Positions 15,453-21,856 of a stretch of 21,871 nucleotides of DNA are shown one piece after another. The DNA lies in the IMG/VR virus record IMGVR_UViG_3300024475_000067, positions 1 to 21,871 of that record, one strand, 5' to 3'. The stretch's first letter is position 1. Every line of letters begins with the position of its first letter. The notes beneath the pieces were generated by a model, which was not told the DNA's origin, made no database searches, and saw nothing but the letters and a program-made list of their open reading frames with translations. A program made the position numbers and the translations under genes. The DNA is from a virus.

Positions 15453-16558
15453 GCTAGTAACGTGTATCCTGTCAAGTCATATGGGTCTGAGTAATACTCA
15501 GGCCGCGTTGCTGTTGCCATTCTGAATGCTCTGTTAGCAGCATCAAAGTCATATGGCTGTCCAGAGACCTGTAGCAAGCCTTGTGGTGTCTGGTCAAGCA
15601 GTCCCATACGAGCATATGCACCAGGTTCAAAAGGTTTAAATAAAATTTCTTCGTCAATTTCTTCTGCAACAGGTTCATTTAATATTGAATCTGTCAAATT
15701 TATTTCTTCATCCATTCCGCTGAAGTCAAAATCATTATAGCCTGTGCCTTCAACGCCCTCTACAGGCATCCCAGTATAGACTTCACCAAAGCCAAATGGG
15801 CCTTTGCTAAACACACCTTTAAGTTGACCCTGTGCGTCAAATACAGGACGGCCACCTTTTTCAAGAGCTTTTTGGATGCGACCAATACTAAACTGTCCTA
15901 TAGCGCCAAGTTTTCCAGGAATAGATTTTGCTCTTTCCATTCTGTTTTCAAATGTATTTTCCAGAAGACCAGAAAAAGCTTGGTTTACAGCGGGGTCATC
16001 AAAATAATTAGAATAACTAGGAACGCCCATAAGCGCAGAAAAATCGCGGCTTTTTATTGCAGCAGGAATAGACCCACCAATACGATTATCAGAAAAAACT
16101 TCCGGCCCCATAATGCCTGCATAATCAATATAGCTTTGAGCTATTCTTTGTGCTGCTGGCGTTTGCTGAAAAGCCATTTCTTGCGGCGTCATGCTTGATG
16201 GCGCTGTTGGGCCGTACTTTCCCATGCTATCGGCAAGCGCTAGTTGCGCGGAAACGACCCTATTTGCTTCTGCAATTGCATTTCCAACATCGTTGCCACC
16301 AAAATCAGCACCACTATCGTCACCGACTGTTGTGCCAAGATTTGCGCCAGTATCAGCATCCGTTGCGTTAGGGCCACTATAATCATCGCCCTCGTCATAA
16401 AACGCAGGAATACCCATAGGGCCAGGCTCGCCAGCCCCGCCATTGTCCATAAGCAACTGCGCTTCTTCTGGGGTGATATAGGCTAGCAAATGGTCTTGAC
16501 CACGGATTTCTACACGGCGTGGTGGATTATTATCTTGTAGTTTTTTGCGCTTGGCCAT
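15449..16558 (-). CDS. Uncharacterised 369-residue protein between portal and scaffold
   Basis: The coding status is clear: the ATG at 16558 has AAGGGTG five bases upstream and lies two bases after the portal stop. The N-terminus is basic (MAKRKKLQDNNPPRR), followed by a compact segment HLLAYITPEEAQLLMDNGGA and GEPGPMGIPAF (residues 23-53). This segment has the look of a conserved module. A Gly/Asp/Ala-rich linker follows (about 55-95), then a helical stretch with TPQEMAFQQTPAAQRIAQSY, a segment NYFDDPAVNQAF, and Asp/Glu-rich sections before a C-terminus rich in Tyr, Asp and Leu. No known catalytic motif can be assigned. The position in the head block suggests an assembly or structural role. 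I cannot name a function. Confidence 0.78.
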   Translation of the reverse strand: MAKRKKLQDNNPPRRVEIRGQDHLLAYITPEEAQLLMDNGGAGEPGPMGIPAFYDEGDDYSGPNATDADTGANLGTTVGDDSGADFGGNDVGNAIAEANRVVSAQLALADSMGKYGPTAPSSMTPQEMAFQQTPAAQRIAQSYIDYAGIMGPEVFSDNRIGGSIPAAIKSRDFSALMGVPSYSNYFDDPAVNQAFSGLLENTFENRMERAKSIPGKLGAIGQFSIGRIQKALEKGGRPVFDAQGQLKGVFSKGPFGFGEVYTGMPVEGVEGTGYNDFDFSGMDEEINLTDSILNEPVAEEIDEEILFKPFEPGAYARMGLLDQTPQGLLQVSGQPYDFDAANRAFRMATATRPEYYSDPYDLTGYTLLA

Positions 16559-16560
16559 GA

Positions 16561-18606
16561 TTACACCCTTGGTAGGTTCGTTGAAATCTGCGAGTCAGTA
16601 ACAGCCTTTGCCATGCGTAGCTCGGCCTCAGCCTGTAGCTCTTGACGGCGTAGTTCTGTGTTAATAGTAAGTTTTTCGCGCTGTAGCTGAATTTCAGCCT
16701 CTGCTTTTTCGCGGGCAAGCTGCATTTCGGCTTGAGCCTTTTCACGAGCAAGTTGAATTTCTGCCTGAGCTTTTTGCTGCATAAACATCAGGTTCGGGTC
16801 TTGCTGTGGCGGCTGCTGTGCTTGCTGTTGCTCTGCCATCTGTATCTGCTGGGCATTGTTAAAGAACTGGTCAGCATCCTTAAAGCCACCAATTTCTGCA
16901 ATGCTACGCAGTGTATTAACGTACTGAGACATAGTAACAATCGGGTTGTTTGGCCCTAATTGCTGCAAAATCTGTTCTTGCTTGGTAGCAATCTGCGTCA
17001 GGAACGCAATCTTTTGCTCATCATCAGCAGTGCCAAGACCAACCTGCACCACAACGTCATACTCGCTAGTCCATTCACGCGGGTCAATCGGCACAAAGTT
17101 GTTACGCAAACGTGCAATACGCGGCTTGTTATCGTACTTGGTAACTAGATGCAGGATGCCTTTAAACAGTTCCTTAACACCAGTCTCAGCCATTGTACGA
17201 GCATAGCTCTCAAGCTTAACCTGAGCGCCGCGAACGGTAGCACTAATTGCACTAGCGGTCGTTGATTGCAGGGCATTGGCATCCAGTCCTTGTGATGCCT
17301 TGCTCATGCCGGTGCGCTGTTCCTTGATGTTGTCGAGGTAATCCATCAGTGGGCGAACCTCGCCGCCAACAGAAGCGCCAGTAATAGGCTGAACCATGCC
17401 AGGCGCACGAGCGCGGATAATTCCACCGGCAGTTCCCTCAAGCAAGTCATCGAGATTAACCTGCCCCTCAACAGCAATCATACGCGGCAATGTGCTGCTG
17501 TAAACGCTGTCTAGGTACTGACGTAACAATGTTGACTTGATTACCTGCAAATCCTCAGTCATGTCGTAGATGCTACGGCCAATCAGGCGGTGTGGCATCA
17601 ATACAGGGCTGACAACGGCAAATGGAACATGGTCGAATGGCTCGTTATGCAAGACATGCGAACCATTAGAGCCAATAGCGCAGACACGGCGGCGTTCTGC
17701 AATGCCGTCACCGTCAAAGTCTACGTTCATAATACATTCGTAGTAAGTAACCTCACGCAATGTAGGGTCTGCGGCATCTGTGCCTGTGACAGCTTCTAGG
17801 TCTTGGAAGCGGTTTGTACGCTCTTCATCAACATTCAAGTCAGATGTGCCAGCGTGTGCCTCAACCTCATCGCGGTCATAACCCATAGCAACCAGGTCAG
17901 AAACCGTCATAGTGGTGCGGTGGCAGATAAAATAGGCGTCTTCTAGGCTTGTAGCGCGTTTATTGACCAGAAATTCCTCTGGCGGCACGTTTATAACTTT
18001 GATTTTACCTTTTTTCTCAGTGACGCGAACAGAGAGGTCATAGCTGCTTTCAAGCGGGACAACAGTTCCATCATCTTCCATATAAGAATTAATGACAGTT
18101 TCTTGCTGCTCGACAATATCGATGTCAGGATTTGCAAGCAAAGATGCAAGCTCTTCTTCAGAAAGTCCATTATACTCTTCTTCAGTGACATTCTCTTCTT
18201 CCTCATAGAAATATTTAACGACACCTAACCGGAACAGGAGCGCATCCTTGAACCAGTTATACATAATCTTGTAGCCTTCATTGTCGTGATTGATTACATA
18301 ATTGACGTAATCACTAATTTGTTCTGCCTTTTCAACGTCTTCTGATGTTCTTGCATTAAAGCGTACATATTTGTCATTGGCTGTAAATACGCGCATCAGG
18401 TTCGGCATAATAGCTTCTACCGTATCTGCGACCTCTGTGCTTACTACAGAAGACCTGCCGCTTACCTCGTTGCCGAATGGCTCCCCCATATAGAAGTCCA
18501 TTGCACGGATGCGGTCTTGAGAATACTCGCTGTCAAAATGATTTAGCGCATCTGTAATCTCGGAAGACACAATGCTCTTTAGCTGGTACTCATCCATTTT
18601 TGACAT
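16561..18606 (-). CDS. Portal protein, P22-type
   Basis: This is a 681-residue protein (MSKMDEYQLKSIVSSEITDA) whose ATG has AGGA seven bases upstream; a longer frame from 18675 lacks such support. Recognisable portal features include DRIRAMDFYMGEPFGNEVSG and SSVVSTEVADTVEAIMPNLM near the N-terminus. The mid part has NVPPEEFLVNKRATSLEDAY and FDHVPFAVVSPVLMPHRLIG, followed by SIYDMTEDLQVIKSTLLRQY, a typical portal block. The C-terminal 95 residues are Gln-rich and then a long 11-residue repeat helix, which fits the P22-type portal barrel extending into the head. The portal forms the 12-subunit ring through which DNA is packaged with the terminase. It overlaps the preceding small gene by 17 bases. 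Confidence 0.93.
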   Translation of the reverse strand: MSKMDEYQLKSIVSSEITDALNHFDSEYSQDRIRAMDFYMGEPFGNEVSGRSSVVSTEVADTVEAIMPNLMRVFTANDKYVRFNARTSEDVEKAEQISDYVNYVINHDNEGYKIMYNWFKDALLFRLGVVKYFYEEEENVTEEEYNGLSEEELASLLANPDIDIVEQQETVINSYMEDDGTVVPLESSYDLSVRVTEKKGKIKVINVPPEEFLVNKRATSLEDAYFICHRTTMTVSDLVAMGYDRDEVEAHAGTSDLNVDEERTNRFQDLEAVTGTDAADPTLREVTYYECIMNVDFDGDGIAERRRVCAIGSNGSHVLHNEPFDHVPFAVVSPVLMPHRLIGRSIYDMTEDLQVIKSTLLRQYLDSVYSSTLPRMIAVEGQVNLDDLLEGTAGGIIRARAPGMVQPITGASVGGEVRPLMDYLDNIKEQRTGMSKASQGLDANALQSTTASAISATVRGAQVKLESYARTMAETGVKELFKGILHLVTKYDNKPRIARLRNNFVPIDPREWTSEYDVVVQVGLGTADDEQKIAFLTQIATKQEQILQQLGPNNPIVTMSQYVNTLRSIAEIGGFKDADQFFNNAQQIQMAEQQQAQQPPQQDPNLMFMQQKAQAEIQLAREKAQAEMQLAREKAEAEIQLQREKLTINTELRRQELQAEAELRMAKAVTDSQISTNLPRV
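16687..16780 (-). repeat. 33-base tandem repeat encoding the portal C-terminal helix
   Basis: Two full units (16687-16719 and 16720-16752) and a partial third (16753-16780) lie in frame in the portal gene. They encode the undecapeptides AQAEIQLAREK, AQAEMQLAREK and AEAEIQLQREK, giving an 11-residue helical period. The repeat arises inside coding sequence and has no sign of mobility. Confidence 0.8.
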
Positions 18607-18829
18607 TTCGTTTTCCTTTTGGCTTTCTGTTGCCGTACATGCAAGTGCCTGAGTCAGCACATAGTTTCCTGGCAACGCACCCTTTACATGGCGTGAAACC
18701 TACAGGCTCTACTGCTTCTACTGTTGCAGATGCAGAAACGGAAGCCGTGGCTATTGCCTGGGCTTCCTTGCTTAGTTCAATTGGCCTTGGTCGTGCAACC
18801 GGCGGCCTTCTCATCACCCGCGTGAACAT
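18590..18829 (-). CDS. Small cysteine-motif protein A
   Basis: This 79-residue protein starts at an ATG in a TAATG overlap with the preceding 51-residue gene, and its 3' end overlaps the portal start by 17 bases. The first half is Arg/Pro and then Ala/Ser/Val-rich. The second half has four cysteines (48, 51, 57, 63) spaced C-x2-C-x5-C-x5-C, then a Lys/Arg-rich tail (GNRKPKGKRNVKNG). The spacing suggests a metal-binding knuckle, and the basic tail could contact nucleic acid. The same spacing occurs in the protein encoded at 18974-19192. I do not recognise the family. A role in packaging or regulation is only suggested by its place between terminase and portal. Confidence 0.65.
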   Translation of the reverse strand: MFTRVMRRPPVARPRPIELSKEAQAIATASVSASATVEAVEPVGFTPCKGCVARKLCADSGTCMYGNRKPKGKRNVKNG

Positions 18830-18984
18830 TAGTCGCTTGCGTAATTCCCTGTTGTTACACGGCTAGGCTTTGGTTTTGGAATTGTTGTCATCCGTGCTGG
18901 CTTAGACTTTGGCAATGGCATAGGAGCAGGCTTAGTAAGCTCTGCGTTCATCGCATGCCGTGGGTCTGATTTGCTATACTTCAT
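18829..18984 (-). CDS. 51-residue Pro/Lys-rich mini-protein
   Basis: This short frame fills the gap between the two cysteine-motif genes. It starts at an ATG at 18984, overlapping the preceding gene by 11 bases, and its TAA overlaps the next ATG (TAATG). The product begins MKYSKSDPRHAMNAELTKPA and is rich in Pro, Lys and Met (PMPLPKSKPARM, then TIPKPKPSR), so it is probably unstructured. Support comes from the exact fit of its ends to both neighbours and the gap-free arrangement. No ribosome site stands out, consistent with coupling. The function is unknown and the call is less certain because of its length. Confidence 0.55.
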   Translation of the reverse strand: MKYSKSDPRHAMNAELTKPAPMPLPKSKPARMTTIPKPKPSRVTTGNYASD

Positions 18985-19192
18985 TTTTCTTAGCTTTCTT
19001 TTTCGCTGGCTTCTTGATGAATCCTGTCATGCTAATACCAGTGCTAGTCAAAACCGGCACAGGTGTAGGCTCGGTCATAATAGCAGGCTTTGCGTCCTTT
19101 TTATAGGCTATACAGCGACCCTGCGGCTTACAACGCCGTGGGTACGGACAATTCTCACAAACATTGTGGATATTATCGTAAAGACCAGCCAT
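18974..19192 (-). CDS. Small cysteine-motif protein B
   Basis: This 72-residue protein (MAGLYDNIHNV) starts at the ATG at 19192, which overlaps the preceding stop as TAATG and has AAGGTG eight bases upstream. An ATG two codons earlier (19198) is the alternative. Cysteines 12, 15, 21 and 27 show C-x2-C-x5-C-x5-C (VCENCPYPRRCKPQGRC), the same spacing as the protein encoded at 18590-18829. A Thr/Pro-rich middle and a very basic tail (FIKKPAKKKAKKNEV) follow. A small metal-binding, nucleic-acid-contacting protein is plausible but not shown. It overlaps the downstream 51-residue gene by 11 bases. Confidence 0.68.
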   Translation of the reverse strand: MAGLYDNIHNVCENCPYPRRCKPQGRCIAYKKDAKPAIMTEPTPVPVLTSTGISMTGFIKKPAKKKAKKNEV

Positions 19193-19473
19193 TACCATTT
19201 CACCTTATCTGCCCAATAGGCTGCTGAACACCTGCCACGCGCAATATTCTTGGCATGTCTTGCTTTAAATGATTTACGCCGCGCTTTTTCTGACGCGGAG
19301 CTTGGGTTTTTTCCTGCGCCGGAAACACCCTGTTGCCCAAACCGTATTGTCTTTACGCTACCATCTTCGCATTTTGCCACAACAACGTGGCTTTTGGTCG
19401 GGTGGCTCGGAGTGCGCTTGGGTTGATTATAACCCGCCACGCCAACTCTTTCTAGTCGGGGGTCTTTACTCAT
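19192..19473 (-). CDS. Small basic conserved phage protein (KARRKSFKARH family)
   Basis: This 93-residue basic protein has two recognisable parts. The N-terminus is DPRLERVGVAGYNQPKRTPS then HPTKSHVVVAKCEDG and KTIRFGQQGV. The C-terminus is KARRKSFKARHAKNIARGRC then SAAYWADKVKW. I have seen this combination in small proteins of many tailed phages, especially marine ones, where it is annotated only as a domain of unknown function (perhaps DUF6321; unsure). The basic helix and the terminal SAAYWA(D/N)KVKW suggest nucleic-acid or capsid binding, unproven. The ATG overlaps the upstream stop by 8 bases. It sits in the terminase-portal interval. Confidence 0.8.
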   Translation of the reverse strand: MSKDPRLERVGVAGYNQPKRTPSHPTKSHVVVAKCEDGSVKTIRFGQQGVSGAGKNPSSASEKARRKSFKARHAKNIARGRCSAAYWADKVKW

Positions 19474-19744
19474 CTAACTCTACCTCATGTATCTTTGCAT
19501 TTTGCAGCAAGGTGGTAATCTCATCAGTGTCCATACCGGCTCGCAGCCCAGCACTAACAGCCAGCGACATACAAGCGTCCATAACATGCGGCCACTCAAT
19601 GTCCGTTGTCACCATCATACCAGCTACTTGCATCTCAAGCATTGTATTAACCGCGTGAACAATCTCAGAATAATCGTCCTCGCCCTCAAACTCAATGTTT
19701 ACATCAAGCTCCTTTTGTGGAAACTCAACTACATTATCGGTCAT
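19466..19744 (-). CDS. Small acidic protein after large terminase
   Basis: This 92-residue acidic protein (MTDNVVEFPQKELDVNIEFE) starts at an ATG in an ATGA overlap with the large terminase stop. A start three codons upstream (19753) is possible but would overlap more. It seems mostly helical (YSEIVHAVNTMLEMQVAGMM, then HVMDACMSLAVSAGLRAG and DEITTLLQNAKIHEV). No motif is recognised. Its coupling to the terminase gene and the following basic protein suggests a packaging-time role, but this is context only. It overlaps the next gene by 8 bases. Confidence 0.72.
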   Translation of the reverse strand: MTDNVVEFPQKELDVNIEFEGEDDYSEIVHAVNTMLEMQVAGMMVTTDIEWPHVMDACMSLAVSAGLRAGMDTDEITTLLQNAKIHEVELDE

Positions 19745-21156
19745 ACAATCCATCCTGTGTCCGGTTTCAAGCTCTTGCGACTAGCATAGCCCCTAGAGTA
19801 CCCACCAGCAATGGCACCATTGCCAGCAAAGGTCAAGACAAACGCATCAGCAACATCTGGACTACGCTGTCCACGGCGCTTCATTTCGTCTTTACTCTCA
19901 ATCTTCAGCTTGCCATTAGATAGGTACTTGTACCGAATGCCGGTAATCTCCTGTATCAACGCATCATCCTTAGGTATATGACAGTCTCTCGACTCAAACC
20001 ACTCACGAGCATTCCAGAACAACTCGTCCCGCAGCCGGTTAAACCTGTCCTTCAAACTAGCTGTCTCCGACACAGAAATTGCAACGGCTGGTAAATCCAA
20101 CTCACGCAGTCTATCTGCCAGGCCAGCACCAATGCCAATAGCATCAATGTAAATGCTTTGAGGGCGCATACGGTAATGGCATGCCTCATACTCAGACAGC
20201 ACAATACCGGCCATTTCCATCAAATCACGGCCTTGATACGTCTTAATAGGCTCTGTAAGTACGTTACCTTGGCGCTTTGCAATGGCACTTCTGTCGGCTC
20301 CGAACCGTGCAACGTCCACTCCCCAGACAACCGGCGCAGTGGGTGATTGCTCAACATCTCTTTTTGTTGCTTCCTCAACCAAATATAGCGGCAACAATAC
20401 ATCATCCGACTGGGTAGGAAACTGACCCAGGACACGAACGCGGAACACATTAGACTCTTCACCGTATTTTTCCTTCATCTCTTCAAGGAATTGCTCAGAA
20501 ACGGTGGTAGAATCATAGCAGCTTACCGTCATGGCATGCCATCTGTGCCTTTGAGAATGGTGGCTCTCAAAGAAAAAGCCCTCAGAACGTGTCGGGTTGC
20601 CACACATAACCGTCTTAGCACCCTCAGTAGACATGGCACCCTCACCAACCTGGAACACAATGTCAGGGATACCAGACGCCTCTTCGCACAAGAATAGCAT
20701 ATTCTCAGAGTGAAAGCCCTGCAAAGCCTCTGGGTTCTCCCTGCGACTTGTTCGCGCAACCGCAAAGCTGTCACTAGCACCTCTGAGGCTAATCTTGTCA
20801 CTTTTGAACTCCAACAAGTTCTTAAAACCATCGGGCAGCTTTCGCGCCCATTTGTCAATCTCAGTCCAAAGCACATCACTCAACTGATGCGCCGTGTTCG
20901 CCGTTACAGCAACTTTGCACGGATAATGCGTAATCAACCACCACAGCACTAGCCAACTCTGAAACGCGGTCTTGCCGACACCGTGACCAGAAGCAATGCT
21001 TACCCTGTCATTTTTTGCAACGGCCATGAGTGCCTCGGCTTGCCACGGCTGCGGTTTTGCCTTTAGGATACTGGTGACGAACAACACTGGGTCACTGTGC
21101 AGCTTAACAAGCAGGTCGGTATTCTCAGTCTTTTTCAACTTCGACAGCCTCCACAT
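19741..21156 (-). CDS. terL: Terminase large subunit (ATPase and nuclease)
   Basis: This 471-residue DNA-packaging motor and headful nuclease is counted here from the ATG at 21156. The Walker A motif is SGHGVGKTA (about residues 56-64), Walker B is MLFLCEEASG (about 153-162), and the coupling motif follows as VMCGNPTR. The C-terminal RNase H-like nuclease has its acidic residues in WGVDVARFGADRSAI, IYIDAIGIGAGLADRL and SPDVADAFVLTFA. The protein cuts concatemers and pumps DNA through the portal. The true start is uncertain: a TTG at 21138 has GGAGG nine bases upstream and would give MKKTENTDLL. The ATG has no clear ribosome site. The gene overlaps the small terminase gene by 32 bases from the ATG, or 14 from the TTG. 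Confidence 0.96.
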   Translation of the reverse strand: MWRLSKLKKTENTDLLVKLHSDPVLFVTSILKAKPQPWQAEALMAVAKNDRVSIASGHGVGKTAFQSWLVLWWLITHYPCKVAVTANTAHQLSDVLWTEIDKWARKLPDGFKNLLEFKSDKISLRGASDSFAVARTSRRENPEALQGFHSENMLFLCEEASGIPDIVFQVGEGAMSTEGAKTVMCGNPTRSEGFFFESHHSQRHRWHAMTVSCYDSTTVSEQFLEEMKEKYGEESNVFRVRVLGQFPTQSDDVLLPLYLVEEATKRDVEQSPTAPVVWGVDVARFGADRSAIAKRQGNVLTEPIKTYQGRDLMEMAGIVLSEYEACHYRMRPQSIYIDAIGIGAGLADRLRELDLPAVAISVSETASLKDRFNRLRDELFWNAREWFESRDCHIPKDDALIQEITGIRYKYLSNGKLKIESKDEMKRRGQRSPDVADAFVLTFAGNGAIAGGYSRGYASRKSLKPDTGWIV

Positions 21157-21601
21157 CAATGGTCTTGTCTTCTAGCTTCTGCGCCTCAATCTGGGCAGCA
21201 GCAAGTTTCAACTCGTCCACAAAGCTGACAACCTTATGCTCATGCTCGACCTTCTGATTTTCTCCATAAAAGCGGGGGTACAACTTCGCAGCCCGCCACT
21301 TGTAAGTGTCAATCACAACTCTCGCCTGCTGGGCATCCAAGTCACCATAGCGCATCTGCTCAATGGCATCGTCAATGTCATCGTCAATCTTCTGCGCTCT
21401 CAACTCCATCGCCAGACGGTACTTATCACGGAACTCAGCGTCATCTCGTAGCCAGCGGCTAATCGTCATAAAGCTTGGCATACCCTCAATAGCACACGCC
21501 TTACGCGCTGACAGACCATCAGAGACCATCTCTATGAAGCTGTCACGCATCTTAGCGGCTACTTCTACGTCCATAGGCTTGCGACCTGGTTTTTTCTTCA
21601 T
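21125..21601 (-). CDS. terS: Terminase small subunit, Sf6-like
   Basis: The protein has 158 residues from an ATG at 21601 preceded by a perfect AGGAGGT five bases upstream, which fixes the start. The N-terminus is basic (MKKKPGRKP). A helix-turn-helix follows (DGLSARKACAIEGMP, then SFMTISRWLRDDAEFRDKYR), and next YRLAMELRAQKIDDDI and DTYKWRAAKLYPRFYG. That order matches the Sf6-type small terminase, which binds the packaging start site and regulates the large subunit. The C-terminal part is acidic. The frame stays open to the right edge, but the upstream reading has poly-Pro/Leu, off-family sequence and no support. It is the first gene of the block. Confidence 0.9.
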   Translation of the reverse strand: MKKKPGRKPMDVEVAAKMRDSFIEMVSDGLSARKACAIEGMPSFMTISRWLRDDAEFRDKYRLAMELRAQKIDDDIDDAIEQMRYGDLDAQQARVVIDTYKWRAAKLYPRFYGENQKVEHEHKVVSFVDELKLAAAQIEAQKLEDKTIDVEAVEVEKD

Positions 21602-21606
21602 ACAGT

Positions 21607-21613
21607 ACCTCCT
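21607..21613 (-). promoter_or_regulatory. Strong ribosome site of the small terminase gene
   Basis: On the minus strand this is AGGAGGT with a 5-base spacer to the ATG at 21601. It decides the start within a frame that stays open upstream to the window edge. Confidence 0.9.
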
Positions 21614-21662
21614 GCCACTACATAACTGCTTTTTGTTAGCAGTGCAATAGTTGCAACGGCTA

Positions 21663-21704
21663 GGGGTGTCAAGGGGGGTGTGTAGTTGAAGGGGGGGTAG
21701 GGGG
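21663..21704 (+). other. Four G-tracts on the plus strand
   Basis: G4, G6, G7 and G5 tracts at 21663-21666, 21673-21678, 21691-21697 and 21700-21704, with loops of 6, 12 and 2. They could fold as a G-quadruplex. The G-rich strand is the template for leftward transcription, so a leftward transcript would be C-rich here. Confidence 0.5.
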
Positions 21705-21716
21705 TGAGAAGGTACT

Positions 21717-21722
21717 ATTATA
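21717..21722 (-). promoter_or_regulatory. Candidate -10 box upstream of terS
   Basis: TATAAT on the minus strand, in an AT-rich stretch about 115 bases before the terS ATG. No TTGACA-like -35 lies at 16-18 bases; that place is GC-rich (ACGCGC). It may need an activator, may be read by a phage polymerase, or may be chance. Confidence 0.35.
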
Positions 21723-21757
21723 TATTTATGACGCCCCCCGCGCGTGATTGAAGGGGG

Positions 21758-21780
21758 GGTTAACCGAAATCCAGTTAACC
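21758..21780. repeat. Inverted repeat GGTTAAC / GTTAACC
   Basis: Two 7-base perfect arms with a 9-base loop. The left arm shares bases with the neighbouring G7 tract (21753-21759), which can also pair with C6 at 21734-21739, so two alternative hairpins compete. It may be an operator or part of a terminator-like structure. Confidence 0.5.
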
Positions 21781-21801
21781 AGGCAGACCTGTGACATTTT
21801 T

Positions 21802-21814
21802 GCAACACTGTTGC
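21802..21814. promoter_or_regulatory. Operator-like palindrome GCAACA-C-TGTTGC
   Basis: A perfect inverted repeat with 6-base arms and a 1-base centre. A close relative lies at 21845-21856. It is a candidate binding site for a dimeric regulator. Confidence 0.45.
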
Positions 21815-21844
21815 CCATTTGCAACGCTGACTGTGGTATAAATA

Positions 21845-21856
21845 CAACACCTGTTG
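21845..21856. promoter_or_regulatory. Operator-like palindrome CAACA-CC-TGTTG
   Basis: An inverted repeat with 5-base arms and a 2-base centre, sharing the CAACA/TGTTG arms of the palindrome at 21802-21814, with centres about 43 bases apart (four helical turns). Confidence 0.4.

Noticed and set aside
18607-18675. Extended portal N-terminus from 18675
   Set aside because: The ATG at 18606 has AGGA seven bases upstream and yields a normal portal N-terminus; the extension is part of the overlapping small gene.
18600-18866. Plus-strand frame opposite the cysteine-motif genes
   Set aside because: All neighbours are minus-strand and tightly overlapped; no ribosome site or recognisable product on the plus strand.
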